Source: Lentzea jiangxiensis
GTDB lineage: Bacteria; Actinomycetota; Actinomycetes; Mycobacteriales; Pseudonocardiaceae
DNA length: 64,000 nt
Reading direction: 5' to 3'
NCBI RefSeq assembly: GCF_900104175.1
Contig: NZ_FNIX01000001.1
Location: 695,975-759,974, forward strand
Both the position numbers and the translations under genes were made by a program. Below the pieces are notes generated by a model, which saw only the letters and a list, made by a program, of their open reading frames with translations, ran no database searches and had not been told where the DNA came from. This document shows, piece by piece, positions 17,027 to 25,562 of the stretch (position 1 is the stretch's first letter; the number at the start of each line of letters is the position of its first letter).

Positions 17027-17193
17027 GGGCAGGGGATACCCACGTTCGCGCATTCCTACCGGTGGGCCGATCGGTGTGTCGCGGTAACCCGAATGGCGCA
17101 GGACAGGACCACTGGCGTAAGTGGACCTGTTGGCGCTGAACGGGTTCGAGGTCGCGGACGTGACCGCTTGACCACTTTCCGAAAGCCGGTTTA

Positions 17194-17205
17194 TGGTCTG
17201 GACCA
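17194..17205. promoter_or_regulatory. DasR-responsive-element-like operator upstream of LPMO
   Basis: TGGTCTGGACCA differs at one position from TGGTCTAGACCA, the core of the dre sites bound by DasR, the GlcNAc-responsive GntR repressor of chitin genes in Streptomyces. It lies 101 bases before the LPMO start. A further GACCACT half-site occurs at 17169-17175. Confidence 0.75.
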
Positions 17206-17305
17206 CTGACCGAAACTGGATCGGTGAGCGATCAGAAGCGCTCCCGGTTCCCACCCCCTGCCTACGGGTCACCCCGTCCGGGAACGATCCAAGGAGTTCG
17301 GACGA

Positions 17306-18058
17306 ATGAAAATCATGCGTAAAGCGGCGCTCGTCCTGGCCGCTGTCCCTGCCATCGTCTTCATCACGCCGGTCGGTACCGCCAGTGCGCACGGCTACGT
17401 GTCGTCACCGGCCAGCCGTGCGGCGCAGTGCGCCCAGGGTGCGCTCGGCAACTCCTGCGGCCAGGCCAGGTACGAGCCGCAGAGCGCCGAGGGCCCCAAG
17501 GGCCTGATGAACTGCAGCGGCGCCAACAGCGCCTTCCGCGAGCTCGACAACGACGCCCTCCCGTGGAAGGTCCACAACACCGGCAGCTCCCTGACGCTGA
17601 CCTGGACCTTCACCGCCCGGCACGTCACGCGCGACTACGAGTACTTCATCAACGGCACGCGCGTCGGCTACGTGTCCGGCAACAACGCGCAGCCCAGCAA
17701 CCCGACCACGCACACGATCAACCTCGGCGGGTTCTCCGGTCGCCAGAAGCTCTACGCGATCTGGAACATCGGCGACACGGTGAACGCGTTCTACTCGTGC
17801 ATCGACCTCAACATCAACGGTGGTGGCGGCACGACCCCGCCGCCCACCACCACGACGACGCGCCCGACCACGACCACCACGCCGCCGACCTCCACGACGC
17901 AGCAGCCGCCCGCGGGCGGCACGTGGGCGGCGAACACCTCCTACGCGGCCGGCTCGACCGTCACCTACGGCGGCTCGACCTACCGCTGCCGGCAGGCGCA
18001 CACCTCGCTGACCGGCTGGGAACCGCCGAACGCCGCGGCGCTCTGGGAGAAGATCTGA
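17306..18058 (+). CDS. Lytic polysaccharide monooxygenase, AA10 with chitin-binding CBM5/12
   Basis: A 250-residue secreted copper enzyme. The signal peptide ends ...TASA before His29, which becomes the N-terminal histidine of the copper brace; the second brace His is H106 (TARHVTRDYEY) and F162 in VNAFYSCID is the axial residue. A Pro/Thr linker (about 178-205) joins a C-terminal CBM5/12 module (GTWAANTSYAAG to ALWEKI). AA10 enzymes oxidatively cleave chitin or cellulose; the CBM5/12 and the DasR-like operator point to chitin. The ATG has AAGGAG at 17290-17295. Followed after 4 bases by a DUF305 lipoprotein gene, so the two are probably co-transcribed. Confidence 0.95.
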   Translation: MKIMRKAALVLAAVPAIVFITPVGTASAHGYVSSPASRAAQCAQGALGNSCGQARYEPQSAEGPKGLMNCSGANSAFRELDNDALPWKVHNTGSSLTLTWTFTARHVTRDYEYFINGTRVGYVSGNNAQPSNPTTHTINLGGFSGRQKLYAIWNIGDTVNAFYSCIDLNINGGGGTTPPPTTTTTRPTTTTTPPTSTTQQPPAGGTWAANTSYAAGSTVTYGGSTYRCRQAHTSLTGWEPPNAAALWEKI

Positions 18059-18062
18059 CCCG

Positions 18063-18659
18063 ATGAAGCGCCTGGTGATCGCGGTCGCGGTCCTGGCGCT
18101 GGCGGGGTGCGGCGGAGAGGCCGTCGTGCCGGAGGGCCAGCAGGCCCACGGGCACGGCGCGTCCTCCGCCGCACCACCCGTTCCGGGTGCCAGTGCGAGG
18201 TTCAACGACGCGGACGTGATGTTCGTGCAGATGATGGTGGACCACCTGCAGCTCGGCATCAGCCTGTCGCAGGTGGGGCTCGCGAAGGCGACCAGTCAGG
18301 AGGCGAAGGACCTCGCGGGCGCGATCGACGTGACCCAGCGCGAGGAGCTCACGATGCTCAAGTCGTGGCTGAAGCTCTGGGACAAGCCGGAGGGTGACGG
18401 CGCGAGCCTGCACGCCGCCCACGGGGGTCAGCCGCTGCTCGACGACAAGGTCATCAACGAGGCCAAGGAGAAGAGCGGCGCGGAGTTCGACATGAACTTC
18501 CTCAACCTGATGACCGGTCATCAGGGCGCCGGTGTGGAAATGGCGCTGGCCGAGAAGAAGGACGGCATGAACCCGGAGACGACGGCCTACGCCGACCGGG
18601 TGGTCACCACCCGCCAGGGCCAGATCTCGCAGATGCTCAAGATCATCAGCGGTTCGTAG
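18063..18659 (+). CDS. DUF305 lipoprotein co-transcribed with LPMO
   Basis: A 198-residue lipoprotein: signal with lipobox LAGC (Cys16), a His-containing tether (QQAHGHGAS), then DUF305 with FVQMMVDHLQLGISLSQ and NLMTGHQGAGVEMA. Met and His pairs in both helices are the features that allow the CopM branch to bind copper. It begins 4 bases after the LPMO stop. The genetic pairing suggests it supplies copper to the secreted LPMO or protects the cell near it; this is inference. Confidence 0.88.
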   Translation: MKRLVIAVAVLALAGCGGEAVVPEGQQAHGHGASSAAPPVPGASARFNDADVMFVQMMVDHLQLGISLSQVGLAKATSQEAKDLAGAIDVTQREELTMLKSWLKLWDKPEGDGASLHAAHGGQPLLDDKVINEAKEKSGAEFDMNFLNLMTGHQGAGVEMALAEKKDGMNPETTAYADRVVTTRQGQISQMLKIISGS

Positions 18660-18694
18660 GCGTTCGGTCAGCGGACCGGCGTTGGCTCCCGGGC

Positions 18695-19717
18695 ATGGAC
18701 GTACTGATCTCGGGAGCGGGAGTCGCCGGACCCGCGCTCGCACACTGGCTGGCGCGGCACGGTTTCTCCCCGACGGTGGTGGAACGCGCGCCGTCGCTGC
18801 GCAGCGGCGGGCAGGCCGTGGACTTCCGCGGCGAGGCGCACCTGTCCGTGCTGAGGCGGATGGGTGTTCTCGACGCGGTGCTGGCCGCGCGGACGACACC
18901 GCGCGACATGGTGTTCCGCGGCGTCGACGGACGTGAGCGCTCACGGCTGCCCGCGTCGTTCACCGCGGGGGACGTCGAGATCCTCCGCGGCGACCTGTCA
19001 CGGCTGCTGTACGAGCTGAGCGCCCCGGACGCGGAGTACGTGTTCGGCGACTGGATCACGTCGCTGCACGACGACGGCGCCGGTGTGGACGTGACGTTCG
19101 CGCACGGGCGCCCGCGGCGGTTCGACTTCGTGATCGGCGCCGACGGCATGCGGTCCGGCGTGCGGCGGCTCGTCTTCCCCTCGTACCGGCCGGAGTTCGG
19201 CGGCTACTACTTCGCGATCTGGGACGCCGAGGGCGACGACCGCGACCTGACCTGTTCGCCCGGAGTCCTCACGGCGCCGGGGTGGCTGATGTACAGGTCG
19301 TCGGTGCCGCCGGAGATGATGCCGGAATCGCTGATCGCGCCGGGCGTCTACTTCGACTCGATCAGCCGGATCCGCATGCCCGCGGTGAGCTCCGGCCGCG
19401 TCACGCTGATCGGCGACGCGGGTTACGGGTCCACCCTGGGCGGCATGGGAACCGGGCTCGCGGTCGTCTCGGCCTACGTGCTGGCCGGCGAGATGGCGGC
19501 GGGGGGCGACGCGTTCGCCCGGTACGAGGCCCTGGTCGGACCGTACGCGCGGGGCTGCCAGGGCAACCCCGGGCCGTTCCTCGCGCCGGGCAGCCGGCTC
19601 GGGATGTGGGTGCGGGACCGGATGTTCCGCCTCCTGCCGAAGATCCCGCTGGTCGCGCGGACGGACCTGCGGGCGGCCACGGCGATCAAGCTCCCGGAGT
19701 ACCGGCCAGTTCGCTGA
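18695..19717 (+). CDS. FAD-dependent monooxygenase, shorter than usual
   Basis: A 340-residue flavoprotein of the PHBH-like group. It has the dinucleotide fold GAGVAGPALA (residues 7-16), the second FAD contact ILRGDLSRLL, the FVIGADGMRS segment and the GRVTLIGDAGYG motif. Relatives are around 380-400 residues; here the stretch between GWLMYRSSVPPEM and YFDSISRIRMP appears to lack some 50 residues of the substrate domain while remaining in frame, so activity is uncertain. Such enzymes hydroxylate aromatic compounds or polyketides. Its 3' end overlaps the convergent BTAD regulator by 32 bases. Confidence 0.85.
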   Translation: MDVLISGAGVAGPALAHWLARHGFSPTVVERAPSLRSGGQAVDFRGEAHLSVLRRMGVLDAVLAARTTPRDMVFRGVDGRERSRLPASFTAGDVEILRGDLSRLLYELSAPDAEYVFGDWITSLHDDGAGVDVTFAHGRPRRFDFVIGADGMRSGVRRLVFPSYRPEFGGYYFAIWDAEGDDRDLTCSPGVLTAPGWLMYRSSVPPEMMPESLIAPGVYFDSISRIRMPAVSSGRVTLIGDAGYGSTLGGMGTGLAVVSAYVLAGEMAAGGDAFARYEALVGPYARGCQGNPGPFLAPGSRLGMWVRDRMFRLLPKIPLVARTDLRAATAIKLPEYRPVR

Positions 19718-22283
19718 GCACCTCGTCCACCTGCTGCTGGGCGGCGGCGTGCATCCACCCGAACCCGAGCTCCCGCCGGGCCTCCCGCAGCAACGCCTCG
19801 GCCCGCGCCGGATCACCCCCGCGGTGGGCGATCCGCGCGAGGCCCGCGTGGGCGAGCGCACGCGTGGCGGACAGGCCCGCCTCCGCGGCGAGCTCCAGGG
19901 CCTGGAGGTAGTCGCGCTCCGCCTGGCCGGGGTCGAGGTCGAGCAACCGGTCCGCGCGCCGCCCGCGCAGCTCGGCGAGCTCCTCCTTGGCGCCGAGCTC
20001 GCCGACCACGCGCAGGGCCTCGTCGGTCAGGGCGAGCGCCTCCACCGGGTCCTCGGTGAGGTTCGCCAGCACGTCGAGGACCTGCGCCGATCCCCAGCGC
20101 TCCCCGAGGTCCTGGAACCGGCGCAACGCCGCGCGCGACTCGCTGACCGCCCGCGGGCGGTCGCCGCTCGTCGCCCAGGCCAGGTAGGCGTTGCTGAAGC
20201 CGATGAGGCCCTGGATCCACGGGTCCTCGCTGCCCTCGACCTCGTCCTGCAACGCCGTGCGCGGGGCGGACGGGTCGGGCGGACCGGTGAGCATGGCCCA
20301 CGCGACGAGCACGAACGGCTGCCGGATCGGGCCGCGCAGCTCGAGCAGCTTCTCCTGCACGCGTTCCGGGGCGGCGAGCGCCAGCAGGACCGCGTACTCC
20401 TCCGTGGACTGCTCCGGCACGCGGTCGAGAAGTGCCCGGGCCAGGCCCTGCACCTCCGTCCGGCTGCCTTTCACGTACCAGTACCAGGAGAGGTCGCTGA
20501 CGAGGCGCAGCGCCCGTTCCGGCTCGTGCGCCGTGGCCCACTCGACGGCCTGGAGCAGGTTCGCGTGCTCGGCGCTCAGCCGCGCGAACCACCGGACCTG
20601 GTCCCGCCGGCGCAGCTCGGGATCGGCGCGGCGGGCGAGGTCGTGGAAGTACGCGGCGTGCTCGGCGTCGACGCGCCTGTGCTCGGAGCAGAACTCCCGG
20701 ATGGTCTCCAGCATCCGGTACCGGCCGTCGGCGGCCTCCACCAACGACTTGTCCACCAACGCGTCCAGCACCTCGACGTCGTGCCGGCAGACCTCCTCGA
20801 CGGCGTCGAGCGTGGCGCCGCCGCTGAACGTGGCGAGGCACGCGGCCAGGTCGCGCTCGTCCGGCGACAGCAGGTCCCAGCTCCACTCCACGACCGCGCG
20901 CAGCGTCTGGTGGCGGGGTGCGGCGGCGCGGTTCCCCTTGGTGAGCAACCGGAAGCGGTCGTTCAGCCGCTGGGAGATCTCCTCGGTCGTCAACGTGCGC
21001 GTGCGCGCCGCGGCCAGCTCGATCGCCAGCGGCAGGCCGTCGAGCTCGCGGCAGATGGCGGCGGTGTGCCGGTCCCGCGCGAACGCCGGGTTGACCAGGC
21101 GGGCGCGGTCGGTGAACAGCGCCACGCTCTGCTCGGGGTCGAGCGGCGGCACGGGGCACAGCGTCTCGCCGGTGATGCCGAGCGCCTCCCGGCTCGTGGC
21201 GAGGATGCGCAGGGACGGGCAGGTGCCGAGCAGGTGCCCCGCCAGCCGGGCCGCCTGCACGACCAGGTGCTCGCAGTTGTCCAGCACCAGCAACGAGTCG
21301 CGGTCGCGCAGGGCCAGCGTCAGGCGGTCCTCCGGCTCCAGCGCGGTCTCCTTGAGCCCCAGCGCCTGCAGCGTCGCCGCCGCGACGTCCTTGGCGGGCG
21401 CCAGGTCCACGAAGATCGCGCCGGGACCGGCGGCCTGGAGCGCCAGCCTCGTCTTGCCCGCCCCGCCGGGCCCGGTGAGGGTGACGAGGCGCGAGGAGAG
21501 CGAGGCGATGCGGCGCAGCTCCTCCTCCCTGCCGACGAAGCTGGTCAGCTGGGCCGGCGGCTCCCGGTGGGTCTGGCCGCGCAGCACCCGCAGGTGGACG
21601 GCGCGCAGCTCGGGCGACGGGTCGGCGCCGAGCTGGTCGGCCAGCAACGCCCGCGCGTCCTCGAACGCCTGCAACGCCTCGGCCTGGCGGCCCTGCTGGT
21701 GCAGCACCTGCATCAGGTAGCCGCGCAGCCGTTCGTCCAGCGGGTGCCGCGCCACCAGGTCCCGGACCTCCCGCACGCCGGCCTTCCCGAGCCGGACGCG
21801 CGCGGCGACCAGCGAGGTCGACGCCGCCGAGCGTTCCTGTTCCAGCCGGGTCGCGTGGTCCGGCAGGGCGACGTCGGCGAGCGCGGGCCCGCGCCACAGC
21901 CGAAGCGCCTCGGACAGGAGGGATTCCGCTGCCTGCGCGTCACCCCGCTCCAGCGCCTGCCGGCCTTCCGCCGCGAGCGAGGCGAACCGGTGGGCGTCGA
22001 CCTGCGAGGCCGGCAGCGCCAGCAGGTAGCCGGCGGGGCGGAACTCGATCAGCGAGGCGTCGCCCAACGCCCTGCGCAGCCGGGAGACCTGGCCCTGCAG
22101 GGCGTTCGCGGCGTCGGACGGCGGCGCGGTGCCGTAGAGCTCGTCGGTCAGCCGGTCGAGCGGCACGATGTCGCCCGCCCGGATCGCCAGCGCCGCCAGC
22201 AGGGTGCGCGGCCGGGGGCCACCCACCGCGATCCTGCCGTCAGGGGAGTGCGCCTCAACGGGCCCGAGAATGCCGACGTGCAC
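19686..22283 (-). CDS. AfsR/SARP-type regulator with NB-ARC and TPR domains
   Basis: About 865 residues: OmpR-type winged helix (1-95), bacterial transcriptional activation domain (about 100-245), an NB-ARC ATPase with P-loop GPGGAGKT (Lys277) and Walker B LLVLDNCEH, then a helical TPR region. These large SARPs activate secondary-metabolite or developmental genes. The GTG at 22283 is preferred because the upstream AraC gene stops at 22288, giving a 4-base gap and probable translational coupling; a frame opening at 22325 would run back into that gene. Target genes are not evident here; the adjacent monooxygenase is one option. Confidence 0.92.
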   Translation of the reverse strand: MHVGILGPVEAHSPDGRIAVGGPRPRTLLAALAIRAGDIVPLDRLTDELYGTAPPSDAANALQGQVSRLRRALGDASLIEFRPAGYLLALPASQVDAHRFASLAAEGRQALERGDAQAAESLLSEALRLWRGPALADVALPDHATRLEQERSAASTSLVAARVRLGKAGVREVRDLVARHPLDERLRGYLMQVLHQQGRQAEALQAFEDARALLADQLGADPSPELRAVHLRVLRGQTHREPPAQLTSFVGREEELRRIASLSSRLVTLTGPGGAGKTRLALQAAGPGAIFVDLAPAKDVAAATLQALGLKETALEPEDRLTLALRDRDSLLVLDNCEHLVVQAARLAGHLLGTCPSLRILATSREALGITGETLCPVPPLDPEQSVALFTDRARLVNPAFARDRHTAAICRELDGLPLAIELAAARTRTLTTEEISQRLNDRFRLLTKGNRAAAPRHQTLRAVVEWSWDLLSPDERDLAACLATFSGGATLDAVEEVCRHDVEVLDALVDKSLVEAADGRYRMLETIREFCSEHRRVDAEHAAYFHDLARRADPELRRRDQVRWFARLSAEHANLLQAVEWATAHEPERALRLVSDLSWYWYVKGSRTEVQGLARALLDRVPEQSTEEYAVLLALAAPERVQEKLLELRGPIRQPFVLVAWAMLTGPPDPSAPRTALQDEVEGSEDPWIQGLIGFSNAYLAWATSGDRPRAVSESRAALRRFQDLGERWGSAQVLDVLANLTEDPVEALALTDEALRVVGELGAKEELAELRGRRADRLLDLDPGQAERDYLQALELAAEAGLSATRALAHAGLARIAHRGGDPARAEALLREARRELGFGWMHAAAQQQVDEVLSELAGTPGA

Positions 22284-22287
22284 GGTG

Positions 22288-23049
22288 TCAGCGTACGAAC
22301 CGGCCGGGACTCGTACCCAGGACACGGCGGAAGTGGCGCGTCAGGTGTGACTGGTCGTGGAACCCGGCCAGCACCGCCGCCTCCGCCGCGGACCGCCCCT
22401 CGACCAGGTACCCGCGCGCGAGGTCGACGCGGCGCCCGGTCAGGTAGCGGTGCGGGGGCAGGCCGAACCGGCGGCTGAACGCCCGCACCAGGTGCGTCGG
22501 GCTCGTCCGCAGCTCCCGGGCGGCGTCGTTCAGCGTCACCCCGCCGGGCAGCGAGGCGTCCAGGAGCTGCCGCACCCGGTCGGCCAGCGTCGGATCGGCG
22601 TGGACCGCCGGGGTGGTGCCCGCGAAGTGGTGCGCCAGGCGTTCGGTGATCAGCGCGAGCCGGCTCGACGCCTCGAGCGGTTCGTCCAGCGCGAGGTGCA
22701 GCTGGTGCACGCGCTGCCGCAGCAGCGGGTCGGCGAGCATCGGCGTGTCGACGGCCTTGCCGACCAGGCCGGCGGGCAGCACCGAGTCGTCCAGGTACAG
22801 CACGCGCTTGTGGAAGCCAGTCGGGAACGCGGAACGGCCGTCGTGCGGCACGTGCGGCGGCAACAGCGTGACGCCTTCGACGAGAGCGCCGTGCTCGTGA
22901 CGGTCCAGTTCGTACCGCACGGCACCGGTGTCGAGCAGCATCAACGTCCAGGCGTCGTGCGTGTGCGCCGGGTAGACGTGCGTGGTGAACGACGCGTGGA
23001 AGACCTCCTTGATGCCTTCCACCGCAGGTTTCCACGCGGTCGTGCTCAT
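22288..23049 (-). CDS. AraC-family regulator with N-terminal cupin
   Basis: A 253-residue regulator. The N-terminal half is an AraC-type cupin (HVYPAHTHDAWTLMLLDTGAVRYELD) and the last 100 residues carry two HTH motifs (LNDAARELRTSPTHLVRAFSRRFGLPPHRY and SAAEAAVLAGFHDQSHLTRHFRR). The ATG at 23049 replaces a longer reading from 23064. It is upstream of and probably coupled to the SARP gene, and divergent by 50 bases from the DUF2000 gene, an arrangement common for this AraC subgroup. Confidence 0.92.
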   Translation of the reverse strand: MSTTAWKPAVEGIKEVFHASFTTHVYPAHTHDAWTLMLLDTGAVRYELDRHEHGALVEGVTLLPPHVPHDGRSAFPTGFHKRVLYLDDSVLPAGLVGKAVDTPMLADPLLRQRVHQLHLALDEPLEASSRLALITERLAHHFAGTTPAVHADPTLADRVRQLLDASLPGGVTLNDAARELRTSPTHLVRAFSRRFGLPPHRYLTGRRVDLARGYLVEGRSAAEAAVLAGFHDQSHLTRHFRRVLGTSPGRFVR

Positions 23050-23099
23050 GTCAGGAACGTACAAGACGCCGCACGGCCACGTCCGCGATCGTGGACGGC

Positions 23100-23498
23100 A
23101 TGTTCGACACCAAGATCGCTGTGCTGCTGCGGGACGACCTGGCCGGCTGGCAGGCCCTGAACGTGACCGCCTTCCTCGTCAGCGGGTTGCCGGAGGTGCT
23201 GCGCGGAGAGCCGTACGTGGACGCCGACGACGTGAGGTACCTGCCCATGTTCGGCCAGCCCGTGGTGGTGCTGCAGGGCGACCGGGACCTCGTCAAGAAG
23301 GCCCACGAGCGCGCGCTCAACCGCGACCAGGTCATGTCGATCTTCACCGCCGACCTGTTCGCCACCGGCAACGACGCCGACAACCGCGCCGCCGTCCGCA
23401 AGGTGCACACGCAGGACCTCGACCTCGTCGGCATCGCGGTGCACGGCCAGAAGAACGCCGTCGACAAGATCTTCAAGGGCGCCCGGATGCACCCCTGA
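23100..23498 (+). CDS. DUF2000 family protein
   Basis: A 132-residue protein that matches DUF2000: FDTKIAVLLRDDLAGWQALN at the start, a central GQPVVVLQGDRDLVKKAHERAL segment, and DLVGIAVHGQKNAVDKIFKG at the end, recalling the peptidyl-tRNA hydrolase II fold. Biochemical function is unknown. GTG 23091 is an alternative start. It is divergent from the AraC gene and likely its target. Confidence 0.85.
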   Translation: MFDTKIAVLLRDDLAGWQALNVTAFLVSGLPEVLRGEPYVDADDVRYLPMFGQPVVVLQGDRDLVKKAHERALNRDQVMSIFTADLFATGNDADNRAAVRKVHTQDLDLVGIAVHGQKNAVDKIFKGARMHP

Positions 23499-23557
23499 CG
23501 AAACCGCGTTCCCGTTCCACCCGCGGTCAAGCTGCTCCGGACGGGCGTGGACACCGA

Positions 23558-23604
23558 ATTGGCCCAGGGAAAGAGCACGGTCTTGTCCCAAGGCCAGGGC
23601 CAAT
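23558..23604. repeat. ATTGGCCC inverted repeat upstream of the MFS gene
   Basis: ATTGGCCC (23558-23565) is repeated inverted as GGGCCAAT (23597-23604), 31 bases apart, ending 21 bases before the MFS start. It may be an operator pair. No regulator gene is adjacent. Confidence 0.4.
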
Positions 23605-23625
23605 CGCGGTCCTACGGTCTGATGC

Positions 23626-24831
23626 ATGACCAGGCGACTCGCGTACGCGCAGCTGACGAGCTCGATCGGTGACGGCGGTTTCCTCGTCGTCTCGGCCCTC
23701 TACTTCACGCAGGTCGTGGGCCTCAGCGCGGCGCGGGTGGGCCTCGCGCTGACCCTCGCGTGGGGAGTGGGGGCCGTCGCCGGGGTCGCGCTGGGCCACG
23801 TCGCCGACCGGCTGGGCCCGCGCACCACCGCCGTCGTGCTCGCCGCCGCCACGGCCGCGAGCACCGGCGTCCTGCTCCTCACCAGGGACTTCACCGCGTT
23901 CGTGGTGGTCATGTGCCTGTACGCGAGCTTCCAGAGCGGGTTGCAGGCGTCCAGGCAGGCGCTTCTCGCGGGCCTCACGACACCGCGGGAGCGGACGCGG
24001 GCCCGTGCGCGGATCCAGTCGACGGCCAACGCGGGCATCGCGATCGGTGCCGCGGCCGGAGGGTTCGCGCTGCACCTCGGCACCGAGGCCGCCTACACCG
24101 CCGTGTTCGTGCTCGACGTGCTCTGCTTCCTCATCGCCGCGGCGGTCGTGGCCACGTTGCCCGAGACGGTGATGAGCAGGACCAAGGGCAAGTTCGACGT
24201 GCTCGGAGACCGCCCGTACGCGCTGATCACGCTCATCAACGCCGTGATGCTGCTTTACATGCCGTTGCTGAGCCTGATCATCCCGCTGTGGATCGTGCAG
24301 CGCACCGAGGCGCCGACGTGGCTCGCGGCCGCGCTGCTGGTGCTCAACACCGCGGCCGTCGTGCTGTTCCAGGTCCGGATCGCCCGCCGCGCCACCGGTC
24401 TGGGGCAGGCCTCGAAGCTCGTGGAGCACGCCGGACTGGTCCTGTTCGCGTCCTGCGCGGTCTTCGCGGTGACGGCGTTCAGCCTCGGCGCCTGGCCTGC
24501 GGCGGCGTTGCTGGTCGCCGCCGCCGCGCTGCAGGTGCTCGGCGAGATGATGCTGGCCTCCGGGGCGTGGGAGATCAGCTTCTCCCTCGCGCCCGCCGAC
24601 CGGCAGGGCCAGTACCAGGGCTTCTTCTCGACCGGAACGGCCGTCGCGCGCATGGTCGGTCCCGCCCTGCTCACCACCGTCGTGCTCGGCTGGGGAGCGC
24701 TCGGGTGGCTGCTGGTCGGAGGGCTCTTCGCCGTGGCCGGTTACGCGATGGGACCGGCGGTGCGCTGGGCCCGTGAGAAGAACTCCACGAGTTCCGGCGC
24801 CATGACCGACGACTTGTACAGGTGCGTCTGA
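23626..24831 (+). CDS. Major facilitator superfamily transporter
   Basis: A 401-residue membrane protein with about twelve hydrophobic segments and the MFS loop DRLGPRTT between helices 2 and 3 (motif A position: ALGHVADRLGPRTTAVV). It resembles drug-efflux MFS proteins of actinomycetes; substrate unknown. The last 91 bases overlap the convergent hydrolase gene, which is unusual but both frames look genuine by codon bias. The inverted repeat just upstream may control it. Confidence 0.93.
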   Translation: MTRRLAYAQLTSSIGDGGFLVVSALYFTQVVGLSAARVGLALTLAWGVGAVAGVALGHVADRLGPRTTAVVLAAATAASTGVLLLTRDFTAFVVVMCLYASFQSGLQASRQALLAGLTTPRERTRARARIQSTANAGIAIGAAAGGFALHLGTEAAYTAVFVLDVLCFLIAAAVVATLPETVMSRTKGKFDVLGDRPYALITLINAVMLLYMPLLSLIIPLWIVQRTEAPTWLAAALLVLNTAAVVLFQVRIARRATGLGQASKLVEHAGLVLFASCAVFAVTAFSLGAWPAAALLVAAAALQVLGEMMLASGAWEISFSLAPADRQGQYQGFFSTGTAVARMVGPALLTTVVLGWGALGWLLVGGLFAVAGYAMGPAVRWAREKNSTSSGAMTDDLYRCV

Positions 24832-25562
24832 CCGGGCAGCGTCCTGTGGTCCGCCCCCAGCACCTCCGCGACGTTGCGCATGGCGTTGCGCAGGTACTCC
24901 GGCGACTTGCCGCCGTCCATCGCGAGCGTGGGCACCTCGACCTTCCAGCGGTTCGCCGGGAGCGGGGTGCCGCGGCCGTCGTCGCCGAGGATCGTCAGGT
25001 CCCACGGCAGGGTGTGCGCGACCGGCTTGAGCTTCTTCCACACCGGGGTCAGCTTCATGACCGCGAGGCCGATGCCGGGCACGCCGACCATCTTCATGAA
25101 CGTCGAGAGCATGCGGGAACGGTCGCCGCGGGCGAGCATGTCGTTCATCTGCCGCACGATGTCCGCGGGGCGGGGCTCGTACGTGCCGTCCACGACGAAC
25201 GGCGCCTCGTACAGCGCGAGCCGGGTGATGCCCGGCAGGCGTGAGGCGGCCTCCATCGCGAGCACCGCGCCCGAGGACGCGCCGAACACGAACGCGCTGC
25301 CGCCGGCCTCCCGGATGACCGCGTCGACGTCCTCGACCTCGCGTTCGAGCGACCACGGCGTCGCGCCGTCACCGGTCTCGCCGCGTCCGCGCCGGTCGTA
25401 GGTGTGGACGGTGAAGTCCTTGTCGAGCACCGAGGCCAGCTCGGTGGTGGGGCCGAAGCGGCGGTGGCACATCGCGCCGTCCACGAGGAGCAGCGCCGGG
25501 CCGGAGCCGGTGACCGAGTAGGCGATCTCCGTGCCGTCGGCGGAGGTCGTGAAGCGCGTCAT
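24741..25562 (-). CDS. Alpha/beta hydrolase
   Basis: A 273-residue soluble hydrolase. The strand-turn DGAMCHRRFGP, the DRRGRGETGD signature, the nucleophile elbow GASSG and the His in PGQTHLYK are visible; the acid is less certain (AMDGGKS region). The substrate is unknown; the group includes esterases and lactonases. Its ATG overlaps the stop of the SRPBCC gene by 4 bases (ATGA), so the two are translationally coupled. Confidence 0.92.
   Translation of the reverse strand: MTRFTTSADGTEIAYSVTGSGPALLLVDGAMCHRRFGPTTELASVLDKDFTVHTYDRRGRGETGDGATPWSLEREVEDVDAVIREAGGSAFVFGASSGAVLAMEAASRLPGITRLALYEAPFVVDGTYEPRPADIVRQMNDMLARGDRSRMLSTFMKMVGVPGIGLAVMKLTPVWKKLKPVAHTLPWDLTILGDDGRGTPLPANRWKVEVPTLAMDGGKSPEYLRNAMRNVAEVLGADHRTLPGQTHLYKSSVMAPELVEFFSRAQRTAGPIA

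Noticed and set aside
19749..22478. A 909-residue plus-strand open frame opposite the SARP regulator
   Set aside because: Antisense shadow with repetitive composition; the minus frame holds the SARP, P-loop and BTAD motifs.
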